This document shows positions 28,704 through 38,110 of a DNA stretch of 41,376 bases, in pieces (position 1 is the stretch's first letter; every line of letters begins with the position of its first letter). Under the pieces are notes generated by a model. The model did not search any database. It was not told the DNA's origin and saw only the letters and a list, made by a program, of their open reading frames with translations. Source of the stretch: Sphingomonas sp. CCH21-G11 (GTDB taxonomy: Bacteria; Pseudomonadota; Alphaproteobacteria; Sphingomonadales; Sphingomonadaceae); the NCBI RefSeq assembly GCF_001555965.1, contig NZ_LSHX01000005.1, positions 1 to 41,376 on the forward strand, in the 5' to 3' direction. A program made the position numbers and the translations under genes.

Positions 28704-30532
28704 CCCGGCGCATCGGGTTTCGCGCCGGCATCGGGCATCTCGCCCAGCCGGGTGCGGCGCAGGCGCGGTTCGCGTTGCAGTTCGGACGCTTCCTTGATCG
28801 CCTGTCGCATCTCGTCGCGCTTTTCGTGGATGCTGGCGATGACCGGGCCGACCGCGACGCCCAGGTCGGTCAGTACGGTTTCGGACAGCTGGAGCGAGCT
28901 TTCCAGCGTTTCCGGCACCGCATCGGTGACGCCCGCGCGATAGAGCTCGGCGGCATGCGCGGCATCACGTGCGCGCGCGATGATCGGCAGATGGGGGACC
29001 CAGCCGCGCACGCGCCGCGCCAGCCGCGCGGTCAGTACCGGATCGTCCATCGTCAGGATGAGCGCATCGGCACGGCCGAGATTGAGGCGATCGACCAGTT
29101 CGGGCCGCGACACGTCGCCGAAAATCATCGGATAGCCCGCGCGGCGGGCGTCGTTGACCGTATCGATGTCGGCATCGACCGCGACGAAGGTCTTGCCATG
29201 GACGCGCAGCATGTCGGCCACGGTGCGGCCGACACGACCGAAGCCGATAATGACGCTGCCCGGCCCCGCCATGCCGACATCGGCCTCGGGCGGGAGCTCG
29301 CCCGAGCGGTTCTCGATCGCGCGCGCGACCACACGGCCGGCGGCGGCGAGCAACGGGGTGATCGTCAGCCCGATCGCGGTCACCGTCGTCCAGAAGGCGG
29401 CGGTCGACGGCAGGATCAGCCCCGCCGCGCTCGCCACGCCGAGCACGATCAGCGTCGTTTCCGACGGGCTGGCCATCATCAGCCCGGTTTCCGCCGCCGT
29501 CGCGCGCCGCGCCCCGGACAGGCGCAGCAAGGTCGCGGTGACCAGCGTCTTGACCAGCATGACGCCGACGATCGCGGCGAGCAGCGCCATCCAGTCGGCC
29601 AGGATCAATCGCAGGTCGAGCTGCATCCCGATCGTGATCAGGAAGACGCCGAGCGCCAGGCCCTTGAAGGGCGCGGTGATCACCTCGACCTCGCTGTGAT
29701 AGGGCGTTTCCGCGATCAGCAGCCCCGCGAGCAGCGCGCCGACGATCGGCGACAGGCCGGTCGCCCCGGTCGCGAGGCTGGCGACGATGACGACGAGCAG
29801 GCTGGCGGCGAGGAACAGTTCGGGGCTCTTGGTCCGCGCGGCCTGGGCGAACAGGCGCGGCAGCAGCAGCCGGCCGCCGATGAACAGCCCGGCGACGGTC
29901 AGCGCGCCGACCCCGAACACATTGGCCAAGCCCAGCCAGCCGGCCGCGCTGGCCATCGGTCCGGTCGCCGCCAGCATGAAGATGATCGGGACGAGCGCCA
30001 GATCCTCGAACAGCAGCATGGCAAAGGCGGCGCGACCCGCGGGGCGCTCCGTCCCGGCGATCGGCAGCACCAGCGCGGTCGACGACAGGGCGAGCGCGAT
30101 CCCCAGCCCGAACGCGCCCGCCCATGCCTGGCCCATCAGGTTGAGCGCGATCGCAAGCAGCACGCCCGAGCCGAGCAGTTCGGCGGCGCCCAGCCCGAAC
30201 ACCTGCGTGCGCATCGCCCACAGTCGCTTGAACGACAGTTCGAGCCCGATCGAGAAGAGCAGCAGGATGATGCCGAATTCGGCATAGGGCTCGATCGCCT
30301 CGCCGTCGGTGATGGTGATATGATAGAGCCACGGATAACGGTCGACGAGCGTGCCGAGCCCGCCGGGACCCGCAAGCATCCCGACCAGGATGAACCCGAT
30401 CACCGGGCTGATCCGGAAGCGCGCAAAGGCCGGGATGATCAGCCCCGCCGCGCCGAGAATGACGAGCGCGTCGCTGAGTGCCGGGTTCTGCAGGTTGAAC
30501 ATCAGCGACTTTCGGTTGGTTCGTGCCGCCAT
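28700..30532 (-). CDS. Kef-type (CPA2) cation:proton antiporter with RCK/TrkA-N domain
   Basis: A 610-residue protein. Residues about 20-395 form the 12-13 helix antiporter core (RISPVIGFILVGMLAGP, EFGIILLLFSIGLELSF, ALSSTALVLPI, SPIVGALLAGLLIAETPY). A cytoplasmic TrkA-N domain has the Rossmann loop VIIGFGRVGRTVADML, then VDADIDTVNDARRAGYPMIFGDVS. A charged C-terminal tail follows. It probably exchanges K+ or Na+ for H+, gated by a nucleotide, like KefB/KefC/YbaL. The start could be 30532 or MFNLQNP at 30502; neither has a strong ribosome-binding site. The 140 bases between this gene and the icd stop hold the hairpin listed below and probably its promoter. Confidence 0.88.
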   Translation of the reverse strand: MAARTNRKSLMFNLQNPALSDALVILGAAGLIIPAFARFRISPVIGFILVGMLAGPGGLGTLVDRYPWLYHITITDGEAIEPYAEFGIILLLFSIGLELSFKRLWAMRTQVFGLGAAELLGSGVLLAIALNLMGQAWAGAFGLGIALALSSTALVLPIAGTERPAGRAAFAMLLFEDLALVPIIFMLAATGPMASAAGWLGLANVFGVGALTVAGLFIGGRLLLPRLFAQAARTKSPELFLAASLLVVIVASLATGATGLSPIVGALLAGLLIAETPYHSEVEVITAPFKGLALGVFLITIGMQLDLRLILADWMALLAAIVGVMLVKTLVTATLLRLSGARRATAAETGLMMASPSETTLIVLGVASAAGLILPSTAAFWTTVTAIGLTITPLLAAAGRVVARAIENRSGELPPEADVGMAGPGSVIIGFGRVGRTVADMLRVHGKTFVAVDADIDTVNDARRAGYPMIFGDVSRPELVDRLNLGRADALILTMDDPVLTARLARRVRGWVPHLPIIARARDAAHAAELYRAGVTDAVPETLESSLQLSETVLTDLGVAVGPVIASIHEKRDEMRQAIKEASELQREPRLRRTRLGEMPDAGAKPDAPG

Positions 30533-30646
30533 GATGGCGGTCGAATGCGCGCACGGCAACCGCAGCGCCCGCGCAGGGCCGCCTGATCACGCAAGGACGG
30601 ACGCGCGCGCCCGACGACAGGCTGCCGCGACATCGCGCCGTTCGAT

Positions 30647-30669
30647 CCGGGTGGCGCGCGGCCACCCGG
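30647..30669 (-). terminator. Hairpin at the 3' end of icd
   Basis: CCGGGTGGC and GCCACCCGG form a perfect 9-bp stem with loop GCGCG, starting 6 bases beyond the icd stop on the minus strand. There is no following T run, so it may be an I-shaped terminator or a 3' stabiliser. Confidence 0.5.
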
Positions 30670-30675
30670 CGGACC

Positions 30676-31899
30676 TCACCCGATGATGCTGCCCATTTCC
30701 TGTTCGAGGTTGACGCGCACCGCCTCGAAGAACTGTTCGGTGGTCATCCAGGGCTGATCGGGACCGATCAGGATCGCGAGATCCTTGGTCATCGCGCCCT
30801 TTTCCACGGTTTCGATGCAGACGCGCTCGAGCGTCTCGGCAAAGCGCGTAACTTCGGGCGTGCCGTCGAACTTGCCGCGATATTTGAGGCCGCCGGTCCA
30901 CGCGAAGATCGACGCGATCGGGTTGGTCGACGTCGCCTTGCCCTGCTGATGCTGGCGATAATGGCGGGTGACGGTGCCGTGCGCGGCCTCCGCCTCGACG
31001 GTCTTGCCGTCGGGGGTAAGCAGGACCGAGGTCATCAGGCCGAGCGAACCAAAGCCCTGCGCGACCTGATCCGACTGGACGTCGCCATCGTAATTCTTGC
31101 AGGCCCAGACGAATTCGCCGTGCCATTTCAGCGCGCTGGCGACCATGTCGTCGATCAGGCGGTGCTGATATTCGATGCCGGCTTCCTTGAACTTCGCCTC
31201 GAACTCGGTCTCGAACACTTCGGCGAAGATGTCCTTGAAGCGGCCGTCATACGCCTTGAGGATCGTGTTCTTGGTCGACAGATAGACCGGCCAGCCGCGG
31301 CCCAGCCCGTAATGCATCGACGCGCGGGCGAAATCGCGGATCGAATCGTCGAGATTGTACATCGCCATAGCGACGCCGGAGGAGGGATACTGGAACACCT
31401 CCTCGTCGATCACGGTGCCGTCGTCGCCCTCGAACACCATGCGCAGCTTGCCGGGTCCGGGGACGCGGAAGTCGGTCGCGCGATACTGGTCGCCGAACGC
31501 GTGACGGCCGACGACGATGGGCTTGGTCCAGCCGGGGATCAGGCGCGGAATGTTGCTGATCACGATCGGCTCGCGAAACACCACGCCGCCCAGGATGTTG
31601 CGGATCGTGCCGTTGGGCGACTTCCACATCTTCTTGAGGCCGAATTCCTCGACGCGCTGCTCGTCGGGGGTGATCGTCGCGCACTTCACGCCGACGCCAT
31701 ATTTCTGGATGGCGCGCGCGCTTTCGACGGTGATGCGGTCGTCGGTCTCGTCGCGCTTCTCGATGCCGAGGTCGTAATAGTCGAGCTGGATGTCGAGATA
31801 GGGCAGGATGAGCCGCTCGCGAATCCACTGCCAGATGATCCGGGTCATCTCGTCGCCATCGATTTCGACAACCGGATTGGTGACCTTGATCTTCGCCAT
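30676..31899 (-). CDS. icd: NADP-dependent isocitrate dehydrogenase
   Basis: A 407-residue enzyme of the eukaryote-like homodimeric subfamily, as is usual in alphaproteobacteria. It has [15 protein letters not shown] at the N-terminus, [12 protein letters not shown] (substrate Ser/Asn/Arg), [20 protein letters not shown] (metal-binding Asp residues), and [13 protein letters not shown]. It oxidises isocitrate to 2-oxoglutarate and makes NADPH in the TCA cycle. The start [10 protein letters not shown] follows AGGAAAG. A 24-codon upstream extension is open but not supported. It is divergent from psd across 190 bases. Confidence 0.97.
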   Translation of the reverse strand: MAKIKVTNPVVEIDGDEMTRIIWQWIRERLILPYLDIQLDYYDLGIEKRDETDDRITVESARAIQKYGVGVKCATITPDEQRVEEFGLKKMWKSPNGTIRNILGGVVFREPIVISNIPRLIPGWTKPIVVGRHAFGDQYRATDFRVPGPGKLRMVFEGDDGTVIDEEVFQYPSSGVAMAMYNLDDSIRDFARASMHYGLGRGWPVYLSTKNTILKAYDGRFKDIFAEVFETEFEAKFKEAGIEYQHRLIDDMVASALKWHGEFVWACKNYDGDVQSDQVAQGFGSLGLMTSVLLTPDGKTVEAEAAHGTVTRHYRQHQQGKATSTNPIASIFAWTGGLKYRGKFDGTPEVTRFAETLERVCIETVEKGAMTKDLAILIGPDQPWMTTEQFFEAVRVNLEQEMGSIIG

Positions 31900-32089
31900 C
31901 GATGCTTGCTTTCCTGGGGAAGGGTGAATGGGATTGCGCCAGCGTCTAGGGGCAAGCCCGGCCGGGATCAACCGCCTCGCCGGTCCGCGACAGCAAGAGT
32001 TCGCAGACGCGGCAGGGCGCGCGGCGCGCTTTGCCCGGGTTTCGGCATGAGTGATTGTGTTGCCGCGAACACACAGCTAGGCTTGGCGC

Positions 32090-32818
32090 ATGGGATCGCT
32101 AGAAAAGCCGCCGGTCGTCACGACGACCGTGAAGTGGCGCTGGCCGGGCGTGCACCCGGAAGGGCACCGGTACATCGCCTTGTCGCTGGGGGTGGCATTC
32201 GTCGCGTGGCTGTTCCTGCCCGCGCTGACCTGGCCCCTGATCATCTTCACCCTTTGGGTCGCGGCGTTTTTCCGCGATCCGGTACGCGTCACGCCGCAGG
32301 GCGAGGGGCTGATCGTCTCGCCCGCCGACGGGCTGGTGACGATGATCGAGCGCGTCGCGCTGCCCCCCGAGCTGCGCGGCCCGCGCGGGCTGGGCGAGGC
32401 GCCGCTGGTGCGCGTGTCGATTTTCATGAGCGTGTTCGACGTCCACATCAATCGCACCCCGATCAGCGGCACGGTGCGCGAGGTCGTCTACATTTCCGGC
32501 AAGTTCCTCAACGCCGATCTCGACAAGGCGAGCGAGGAGAATGAGCGCCAGCACATCGTGGTCGAAGGCCGCGACGGCGTGCGTGTCGGCTTCACCCAGA
32601 TCGCCGGGCTGCTCGCGCGGCGCATCGTCGGCTTCGTCAAGCCCGGCGACATCGTTGTCGGCGGCCAGCGCATCGGCCTGATCCGCTTCGGCAGCCGGGT
32701 CGACGTGTTCCTGCCCGAAGGCTTCACCCCGCAGGTCGCGCTGGGCCAGCGCGCGGTGGCGGGCGAAACCGTGATCGGTCGCCCGGCGCTGCCGCCCGCC
32801 CGCGGCCTCGCGCAATAG
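32090..32818 (+). CDS. psd: Phosphatidylserine decarboxylase proenzyme (short type)
   Basis: A 242-residue pyruvoyl enzyme of the short type seen in alphaproteobacteria. N-terminal membrane segment at about 28-50, then FFRDP, SPADG, and [18 protein letters not shown] (catalytic Asp-His). The self-cleavage site is in IRFGSRVD, between Gly201 and Ser202, giving the pyruvoyl group on the small subunit. It makes phosphatidylethanolamine from phosphatidylserine. pssA follows after 11 bases, so substrate and product steps form one operon. Confidence 0.96.
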   Translation: MGSLEKPPVVTTTVKWRWPGVHPEGHRYIALSLGVAFVAWLFLPALTWPLIIFTLWVAAFFRDPVRVTPQGEGLIVSPADGLVTMIERVALPPELRGPRGLGEAPLVRVSIFMSVFDVHINRTPISGTVREVVYISGKFLNADLDKASEENERQHIVVEGRDGVRVGFTQIAGLLARRIVGFVKPGDIVVGGQRIGLIRFGSRVDVFLPEGFTPQVALGQRAVAGETVIGRPALPPARGLAQ

Positions 32819-32829
32819 CCCGGCCCCGG

Positions 32830-33630
32830 ATGCGCCGACCGCGCCCCGCCCGGGGCATCCCGCTGCGCACGCTCGCCCCCAACGCGGTCACCGCACTCGC
32901 GCTGTGTTCGGGGCTGACCGGCATCCGCTTCGCGATCGGCGGCGAGTGGGAACGCGCGGTGCTGATGATCCTGGTGGCCGGCGTGCTCGATGGGCTCGAC
33001 GGCCGGGTGGCGCGGATGATGCGCGGCGAAAGCCGGTTCGGGGCCGAGCTGGACAGCCTGTCCGACGCGATTTCGTTCGGGGTGTCGCCCGCCTTGATCA
33101 TGTATCTGTGGGCGATGGTCGAATTGCCGCGCTTCGGCTGGATGTGCGCGCTGATCTATGCGGTGTTCTGCGCCCTGCGGCTCGCGCGCTTCAACGCCGC
33201 GATCGACCTGAAGGACCAGCCGCACAAATCCGCCGGCTTCCTGACCGGCGTCCCCGCGCCCGCAGGCGCAGGACTGGCGATGCTGCCGCTTTATCTGTGG
33301 ATCTGGTCGGGCGACGCGACGTTCCGCACGCCGTGGTTGGTGGCGCTGTGGGTCGCCTTCATCGCGTTCCTGATGGTGTCGAGCCTCGCCACCTTCTCTT
33401 GGTCGTCGCTCCGGCTGCGCCAGAACATCCGGTTCGAGGCGATCGCGCTTGCGGTGCTGGTCGTCGCCACGATGCTGACCGCGCCGTGGCAGTCGCTGAC
33501 CGTGATCTGCCTCGCCTATCTGTTGTCGATCCCGTTCAGCATCCGCGGCTATGGCCGGGTCAGGCGGCTGCGCGCAGCGCCGCCACCGGCAGCATCGCCG
33601 GACGCGGGGCCGGACGCGGGGCCGGCGTGA
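32830..33630 (+). CDS. pssA: CDP-diacylglycerol--serine O-phosphatidyltransferase
   Basis: A 266-residue membrane enzyme with the complete CDP-alcohol phosphatidyltransferase motif (Asp57-Gly58, Ala61-Arg62, Gly71, Asp75, Asp79 in the DGLDGRVAR ... GAELDSLSD stretch). About eight membrane helices follow. It makes phosphatidylserine from CDP-diacylglycerol and serine, feeding Psd directly upstream. The CDP-diacylglycerol comes from CdsA, encoded 4.5 kb downstream. The last 71 bases, coding a Pro/Ala/Gly tail, overlap the convergent small membrane protein gene. Confidence 0.96.
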   Translation: MRRPRPARGIPLRTLAPNAVTALALCSGLTGIRFAIGGEWERAVLMILVAGVLDGLDGRVARMMRGESRFGAELDSLSDAISFGVSPALIMYLWAMVELPRFGWMCALIYAVFCALRLARFNAAIDLKDQPHKSAGFLTGVPAPAGAGLAMLPLYLWIWSGDATFRTPWLVALWVAFIAFLMVSSLATFSWSSLRLRQNIRFEAIALAVLVVATMLTAPWQSLTVICLAYLLSIPFSIRGYGRVRRLRAAPPPAASPDAGPDAGPA

Positions 33631-33802
33631 AGCGGACCTGAACCACACGGCCCGGCGTCCGCGTAGCGACGGGCGCAATCGCGGTGCCTTCACGCAGCAG
33701 CGCGATGATGCGCCGACGCGCGGGCCACCCCGTGGCGGCGATGATGCCGAGCGACACCAGCCCGGCGACGAAGAACAGGAGCGTGCTCAGAAACCCGGTC
33801 AT
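33560..33802 (-). CDS. Small single-pass membrane protein under putative LexA control
   Basis: An 80-residue protein starting MTGFLSTLLFFVAGLVSLG, with one membrane helix at about 4-24, a basic stretch just after it (WPARRRIIALLREG), and a Pro/Arg/Ala tail (TPAPRPAPRPAMLP). GAGG lies 5 bases before the ATG. Upstream are a TTGACA -35 and two perfect GTTC-N7-GTTC boxes, so I infer repression by LexA and induction by DNA damage. I do not recognise a family. Size, topology and control recall the SOS division inhibitors SidA of Caulobacter and YneA-type proteins, but there is no visible similarity. Its 3' end runs antisense into pssA. The in-frame extension up to 34039 crosses the promoter boxes and is rejected. 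Confidence 0.72.
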   Translation of the reverse strand: MTGFLSTLLFFVAGLVSLGIIAATGWPARRRIIALLREGTAIAPVATRTPGRVVQVRFTPAPRPAPRPAMLPVAALRAAA

Positions 33803-33823
33803 ATCCGCCTCGCGATCGATGAT

Positions 33824-33838
33824 GTTCGTTCTATGTTC
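33824..33838. promoter_or_regulatory. Putative LexA (SOS) box 1
   Basis: GTTC at 33824-33827 and at 33835-33838, separated by 7 bases (GTTCTAT). This matches the same consensus as the recA box at 21721. It lies in the expected leader of the small membrane protein gene, 22 bases before its start codon. Confidence 0.75.
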
Positions 33839-33847
33839 CGTGGAACG

Positions 33848-33877
33848 TCTATGTTCGATAAATGTTCCAACTGTCAA
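33848..33877 (-). promoter_or_regulatory. Putative promoter of the small membrane protein gene
   Basis: On the minus strand, TTGACA (33872-33877) is a perfect -35. CATAGA (33848-33853), 18 bases away, is the best -10. SOS box 2 lies between them, so a bound repressor would block polymerase. Confidence 0.55.
33853..33867. promoter_or_regulatory. Putative LexA (SOS) box 2
   Basis: GTTC at 33853-33856 and at 33864-33867, separated by 7 bases (GATAAAT). It sits in the spacer of the minus-strand promoter. The opposite-strand reading is GAAC-N7-GAAC. Confidence 0.78.
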
Positions 33878-34016
33878 TCGCTGATTTTTCGACGTTGATT
33901 TTCGGGCGGCGGGCGGGTAAGCGCGCCGCTCATTCCACATGGGAAGCACATAAGCCGGTGTCCGGGCGTGCCTGGATATTCGCTTCCCAGAGGACCAACC
34001 GGAAGGAGTTATCCCT

Positions 34017-34820
34017 ATGGCGGCACCTGTCGTCACCATGCAGCAATTGCTCGAATCGGGCGCGCATTTCGGCCACCAGACGCATCGCTGGAACCCGAAG
34101 ATGAAGCCCTACATCTTTGGCGACCGCAACGGCGTCCACATCCTCGACCTCAGCCAGACCGTGCCGCTCTTCGCGCGCGCGCTCGAATTCGTCAGCGCCA
34201 GCGTCGCCGCGGGCGGCAAGGTGCTGTTCGTCGGCACCAAGCGCCAGGCGCAGGAGCCGATCGCCGACGCCGCGCGCCGTTCGGGCCAGCATTTCGTCAA
34301 CCACCGCTGGCTGGGCGGCATGCTCACCAACTGGAAGACGATCAGCCAGTCGATCCGCCGCCTGAAGTCGCTCGAGGAGCAGCTGTCGGGCGACACGCAC
34401 GGCCTGACCAAGAAGGAAGTGCTGCAGCTCACCCGCGAGCGCGACAAGCTGGAACTCAGCCTGGGTGGCATCCGCGACATGGGCGGCATTCCCGACATCA
34501 TGTTCGTCATCGACGCGAACAAGGAAGAGCTGGCGATCAAGGAAGCCAACACGCTGGGCATCCCGGTCGTCGCGATCCTCGATTCGAACGTGTCGCCGGA
34601 CGGCATCGCGTTCCCGGTGCCCGCCAATGACGACGCGAGCCGCGCCATCCGCCTGTATTGCGAAGCCGTGGCGATCGCCGCGACCCGCGGCGGCCAGGAG
34701 CGCCAGGCGAGCTTTGGCATGGACCTGGGCGCGATGGACGAGCCGCCGGCGGAGGAAGCGCTTGCGGTTGAGGCCGATGCCGACGTCGCCGTGGAAGGCG
34801 AACCGCAGGTCGAGGCGTAA
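34017..34820 (+). CDS. rpsB: 30S ribosomal protein S2
   Basis: A 267-residue protein with S2 motifs: [67 protein letters not shown] and [10 protein letters not shown]. An acidic tail of about 30 residues extends the usual C-terminus. AAGGAG lies 8 bases before the ATG. The promoter is probably within 33878-34000; TTGATT at 33895 is a candidate -35. It is divergent from the SOS-box gene, with a leader of around 90 bases that could carry S2 feedback control. Confidence 0.98.
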   Translation: MAAPVVTMQQLLESGAHFGHQTHRWNPKMKPYIFGDRNGVHILDLSQTVPLFARALEFVSASVAAGGKVLFVGTKRQAQEPIADAARRSGQHFVNHRWLGGMLTNWKTISQSIRRLKSLEEQLSGDTHGLTKKEVLQLTRERDKLELSLGGIRDMGGIPDIMFVIDANKEELAIKEANTLGIPVVAILDSNVSPDGIAFPVPANDDASRAIRLYCEAVAIAATRGGQERQASFGMDLGAMDEPPAEEALAVEADADVAVEGEPQVEA

Positions 34821-35007
34821 CGCCGTCTTTTTTGTGTAACGGGGCGGCCCTAACCGCCGCCCTGTCGCATCCGGCCCGGTTCTGGCGGGCATTGGATGGC
34901 AAGGCGGTCGCCGCGCTTCATCGGAAGGGCGGCGCATCGTCGTGACTGGAAACCCTATTTGCGAGCCGATCGCGCACATGCGACGGCCCGAACCGAAGGA
35001 AACGAAC

Positions 35008-35940
35008 ATGGCCGAGATCACCGCCGCTGCCGTCAAGGAACTGCGCGAGCGTTCGGGCGCTGGCATGATGGATTGCAAGAAGGCGCTGGCCGAAACGGGC
35101 GGCGACATGGAAGCCGCAGTCGACTGGCTGCGCACCAAGGGACTGGCCGCCGCCGCCAAGAAGTCGAGCCGCACCGCGGCCGAGGGCCTGGTCGGCATCG
35201 CGGTGGCCGGCACCAAGGGTGTCGCGGTCGAGGTCAACAGCCAGACCGACTTCGTCGCCAAGAACGAGATTTTCCAGAGCTTCGTCCGCGAAGTCACGTC
35301 GATCGCGCTCGACCAGGGCGACGACCTCGACGCGCTGCGTGCCGCGAAGATGGAATCTGGCGCGACCGTTGACGAAGTGCTGACCGCCAACATCGCGACG
35401 ATCGGCGAGAATCAGGTGCTGCGCCGCGCGGCGCGGATCTCGGTCGGCCAGGGTGCGGTCATCCCCTATGTCCACAATGCCGCCGCGCCGGGCCTGGGCA
35501 AGATCGGCGTGCTGGTCGCGCTGGAAAGCGACGCGGGCGTCGACGTGCTCGAGCCGCTGGGCAAGCAGATCGCGATGCACATCGCGGCCGCGTTCCCGCT
35601 GGCGCTCGACGAGACGGGCCTCGACCAGGACGTGATCGAGCGTGAGCGCCAGATCGCGACCGAAAAGGCCGCAGAAAGCGGCAAGCCCGCCGACATCATC
35701 GCGAAGATGGTCGACGGCGCGATCAAGAAGTTCGCCAAGGAAAACGCGCTGCTGAGCCAGCCGATCGTCATGGACGGCAAGACCCCGGTCGCCGACGTGG
35801 TGGCCAAGGCCGCGAAGGATGCGGGCACCGCGATCGCGCTGACCGGCTATGTCCGCTACCAGCTGGGCGAGGGTATCGAGAAGGAAGAAAGCGATTTCGC
35901 GGCCGAAGTGGCGGCGACCGCGGGCCTCAAGAAGGATTGA
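35008..35940 (+). CDS. tsf: Elongation factor Ts
   Basis: A 310-residue nucleotide exchange factor for EF-Tu. The N-terminal UBA-like domain has [19 protein letters not shown], followed by [16 protein letters not shown] (the TDFV motif contacting EF-Tu). The start [11 protein letters not shown] follows GAAGGAAAC; an upstream in-frame ATG at 34942 is rejected. A 187-base gap from rpsB holds a T6 run and a GGCGG/CCGCC hairpin (about 34843-34858) that might be a partial attenuator. Confidence 0.98.
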   Translation: MAEITAAAVKELRERSGAGMMDCKKALAETGGDMEAAVDWLRTKGLAAAAKKSSRTAAEGLVGIAVAGTKGVAVEVNSQTDFVAKNEIFQSFVREVTSIALDQGDDLDALRAAKMESGATVDEVLTANIATIGENQVLRRAARISVGQGAVIPYVHNAAAPGLGKIGVLVALESDAGVDVLEPLGKQIAMHIAAAFPLALDETGLDQDVIERERQIATEKAAESGKPADIIAKMVDGAIKKFAKENALLSQPIVMDGKTPVADVVAKAAKDAGTAIALTGYVRYQLGEGIEKEESDFAAEVAATAGLKKD

Positions 35941-35951
35941 GCCCGAACGGG

Positions 35952-35976
35952 ATCGCCGCGCGACGCGTGCGGCGAT
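35952..35976 (+). other. Hairpin after tsf
   Basis: ATCGCCGC and GCGGCGAT form a perfect 8-bp stem with a 9-base loop, 11 bases after the tsf stop. It has no U tract. With the terminator-like hairpin at 35992 it forms a tandem structure before pyrH. Confidence 0.5.
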
Positions 35977-35991
35977 TGCTCGCTTGGCATG

Positions 35992-36029
35992 GCGGCGCGG
36001 CACCTCTAAGGTCCGCGCCGCTTCCTTTT
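35992..36029 (+). terminator. Terminator or attenuator between tsf and pyrH
   Basis: GCGGCGCGG and CCGCGCCGC form a perfect 9-bp stem, continued inside by ACCT/AGGT past a one-base bulge, and followed by TTCCTTTT. This should stop much of the rpsB-tsf transcript and lower pyrH-frr expression relative to it. Confidence 0.75.
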
Positions 36030-36064
36030 GACCCAAAGCCGCTTCGGCCAGCCAGTTCGGAACC

Positions 36065-36790
36065 ATGACCCAGCCCCGCTTCCAGCGCATCCTCCTGAAA
36101 CTGTCGGGCGAAGTCCTGATGGGCTCCGGCCAGTTCGGCATAGACCCCGCCACCTGCGACCGTGTCGCGCGCGAGGTGAAGGCCGCGCGCGAAGCCGGGC
36201 ACGAGCTGTGCCTGGTTGTCGGCGGCGGCAACATCTTTCGCGGGCTCGCCGGTGCGGCCAAGGGCTTCGACCGGGCGAGCGCCGACTATATGGGCATGCT
36301 GGCGACCGTCATGAACGCGCTCGCGGTGCAGAACGCGCTGGAAAAGCTGGGCGTCGACACCCGGGTCCAGTCGGCGATCCCGATGGCCTCGGTATGCGAG
36401 CCCTATATCCGGCGGCGGGCCGAGCGCCATCTGGAGAAGGGGCGGGTGGTGATCTTTGCCGCCGGCACCGGCAACCCGTTCTTCACCACCGATACCGGCG
36501 CGGCGCTGCGCGCGGCCGAGATGAAGTGCGATGCGCTGTTCAAGGGCACCAGCGTCGATGGCGTCTATGACGCCGATCCCAAGAAGGTGCCGACCGCCAA
36601 GCGGTACGACACGCTGAGCTTCAGCCGCGTGCTGGCCGACGACCTGAAGGTGATGGACGCAAGCGCGGTCGCGCTGTGCCGCGACAACGACATTCCGATC
36701 GTCGTGTTCAACATCCGCGCCGAGGGCAATCTGGCCGCCGTGCTGCGTGGCGAGGGCACGTCGACGATCGTCCAGAACAATCCGAACTGA
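36065..36790 (+). CDS. pyrH: Uridylate kinase
   Basis: A 241-residue UMP kinase of the amino-acid-kinase fold: [12 protein letters not shown] phosphate-binding start, [32 protein letters not shown], and [15 protein letters not shown]. It phosphorylates UMP to UDP for RNA, DNA and cell-wall precursors. Only a weak ribosome-binding site (CGGAACC) precedes the ATG. It follows the tsf terminator and is 25 bases ahead of frr. Confidence 0.98.
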   Translation: MTQPRFQRILLKLSGEVLMGSGQFGIDPATCDRVAREVKAAREAGHELCLVVGGGNIFRGLAGAAKGFDRASADYMGMLATVMNALAVQNALEKLGVDTRVQSAIPMASVCEPYIRRRAERHLEKGRVVIFAAGTGNPFFTTDTGAALRAAEMKCDALFKGTSVDGVYDADPKKVPTAKRYDTLSFSRVLADDLKVMDASAVALCRDNDIPIVVFNIRAEGNLAAVLRGEGTSTIVQNNPN

Positions 36791-36815
36791 GCAAGAACAA
36801 GAAGAGGAGCCGCCG

Positions 36816-37373
36816 ATGGCCGCATATGACAAGGCCGATCTGGAACGCCGCATGGCCGGCGCCGTCGAGTCGCTGAAGCACGACCTGGGCGGATTGCGGA
36901 CCGGGCGCGCGTCGACCTCGCTGCTCGATCCGGTGACGGTCGAGGTCTATGGCTCGCACATGCCGCTCAACCAGGTTGCCACCGTCTCCGCCCCCGAACC
37001 CCGGCTGTTGTCGGTGCAGGTGTGGGACAAGTCGAATGTCGGCCCGGTCGACAAGGCGATCCGGTCGGCGGGGCTGGGCCTCAACCCGATCGTCGACGGC
37101 ACCACGCTGCGCCTGCCGATCCCCGACCTGACCGAGGAACGGCGCAAGGAGCTGGCCAAGCTGGCCGGCCAATATGCCGAAAAGGCACGCATCGCCGCGC
37201 GCAACGTTCGCCGCGACGGGATGGACAGCCTGAAGGCGGACGAGAAGAAGGGCCTGATCAGCGAGGACGAGCGCAAGCGGATGGAAACCGAAGTCCAGAA
37301 GCTGACCGACGCGACGATCGCCGATCTCGATGCCGCCGCCGCCGCCAAGGAAAAGGAAATCCTGGGCAAGTGA
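36816..37373 (+). CDS. frr: Ribosome recycling factor
   Basis: 185 residues, the standard length. The N-terminal helix contains [15 protein letters not shown]; domain II follows ([16 protein letters not shown]); the C-terminal helices contain [17 protein letters not shown] and [12 protein letters not shown]. It splits post-termination ribosomes with EF-G. The start [10 protein letters not shown] follows AGAGGAGC; the upstream extension is rejected. Its stop overlaps the uppS start (GTGA). Confidence 0.98.
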   Translation: MAAYDKADLERRMAGAVESLKHDLGGLRTGRASTSLLDPVTVEVYGSHMPLNQVATVSAPEPRLLSVQVWDKSNVGPVDKAIRSAGLGLNPIVDGTTLRLPIPDLTEERRKELAKLAGQYAEKARIAARNVRRDGMDSLKADEKKGLISEDERKRMETEVQKLTDATIADLDAAAAAKEKEILGK

Positions 37374-38110
37374 CCGCGGTTCCCGCCCATGCGGTGCCGT
37401 CGCCCGATGCGGGCGCACCCGCGCGTCATGTCGCGATCATCATGGACGGCAATGGCCGCTGGGCAAAGGCGCGGCGGCTGCCCCGCATCGCCGGGCACAA
37501 GCAGGGCGTGGAGGCGGTGCGCCGCGTGGTGCGCGCCGCGCGCGAACTGGGCATCGAGGCGCTCACGCTCTATGCCTTTTCTTCGGAGAACTGGCGGCGT
37601 CCCGCCGAAGAGGTCAGCGACCTGATGGGATTGCTGCGCCATTTCCTGCGCAGCGAGCTGAACGAACTGGTGCGCGAGGGCGTGCGGCTGCGCGTCATCG
37701 GCGATTATCACGTGCTGTCCGACGACATCGTCGCAATGATCGACGATGCGGTCGCGCGAACCGCCGCGTTCGAGGACCAGACGCTGGTGATCGCGCTCAA
37801 TTACGGCGCGCAGGCCGAGATCGTCGCGGCCGCGCGCGCGCTGGCGACCCGGGCGCAGGCGGGCGAGATCGACCCCGACAGCATCGACGAAGCGGCGTTC
37901 GAGGCGGCACTGACGACGCGCGACCTGCCGCCGCTCGACCTGTTGATCCGCACCTCGGGCGAGCAACGCCTGTCCAATTTCCTGCTGTGGCAGGCGGCCT
38001 ATGCCGAGCTGGTGTTCGTCGACACGCTGTGGCCCGATTTCGACGGCGCGACGCTGGCCCAGGCGCTCGATATCTTCGCGGGGCGTCAGCGGCGTTTCGG
38101 TGGTCTGTGA
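37370..38110 (+). CDS. uppS: Isoprenyl transferase (undecaprenyl diphosphate synthase)
   Basis: A 246-residue cis-prenyltransferase: [20 protein letters not shown] (catalytic Asp and diphosphate Arg), [13 protein letters not shown], and [16 protein letters not shown]. It extends farnesyl diphosphate to the C55 carrier used for peptidoglycan and polysaccharide synthesis. The start is GTG overlapping the frr stop; no in-frame ATG lies before the conserved domain. Its own stop overlaps the cdsA GTG. Confidence 0.96.
   Translation: MTAVPAHAVPSPDAGAPARHVAIIMDGNGRWAKARRLPRIAGHKQGVEAVRRVVRAARELGIEALTLYAFSSENWRRPAEEVSDLMGLLRHFLRSELNELVREGVRLRVIGDYHVLSDDIVAMIDDAVARTAAFEDQTLVIALNYGAQAEIVAAARALATRAQAGEIDPDSIDEAAFEAALTTRDLPPLDLLIRTSGEQRLSNFLLWQAAYAELVFVDTLWPDFDGATLAQALDIFAGRQRRFGGL

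Noticed and set aside
33560..34039. A longer 159-codon version of the small membrane protein
   Set aside because: The extension runs through the SOS boxes, the -35 element and the rpsB leader, and would hide the N-terminal membrane helix. The internal ATG at 33802 has a ribosome-binding site.
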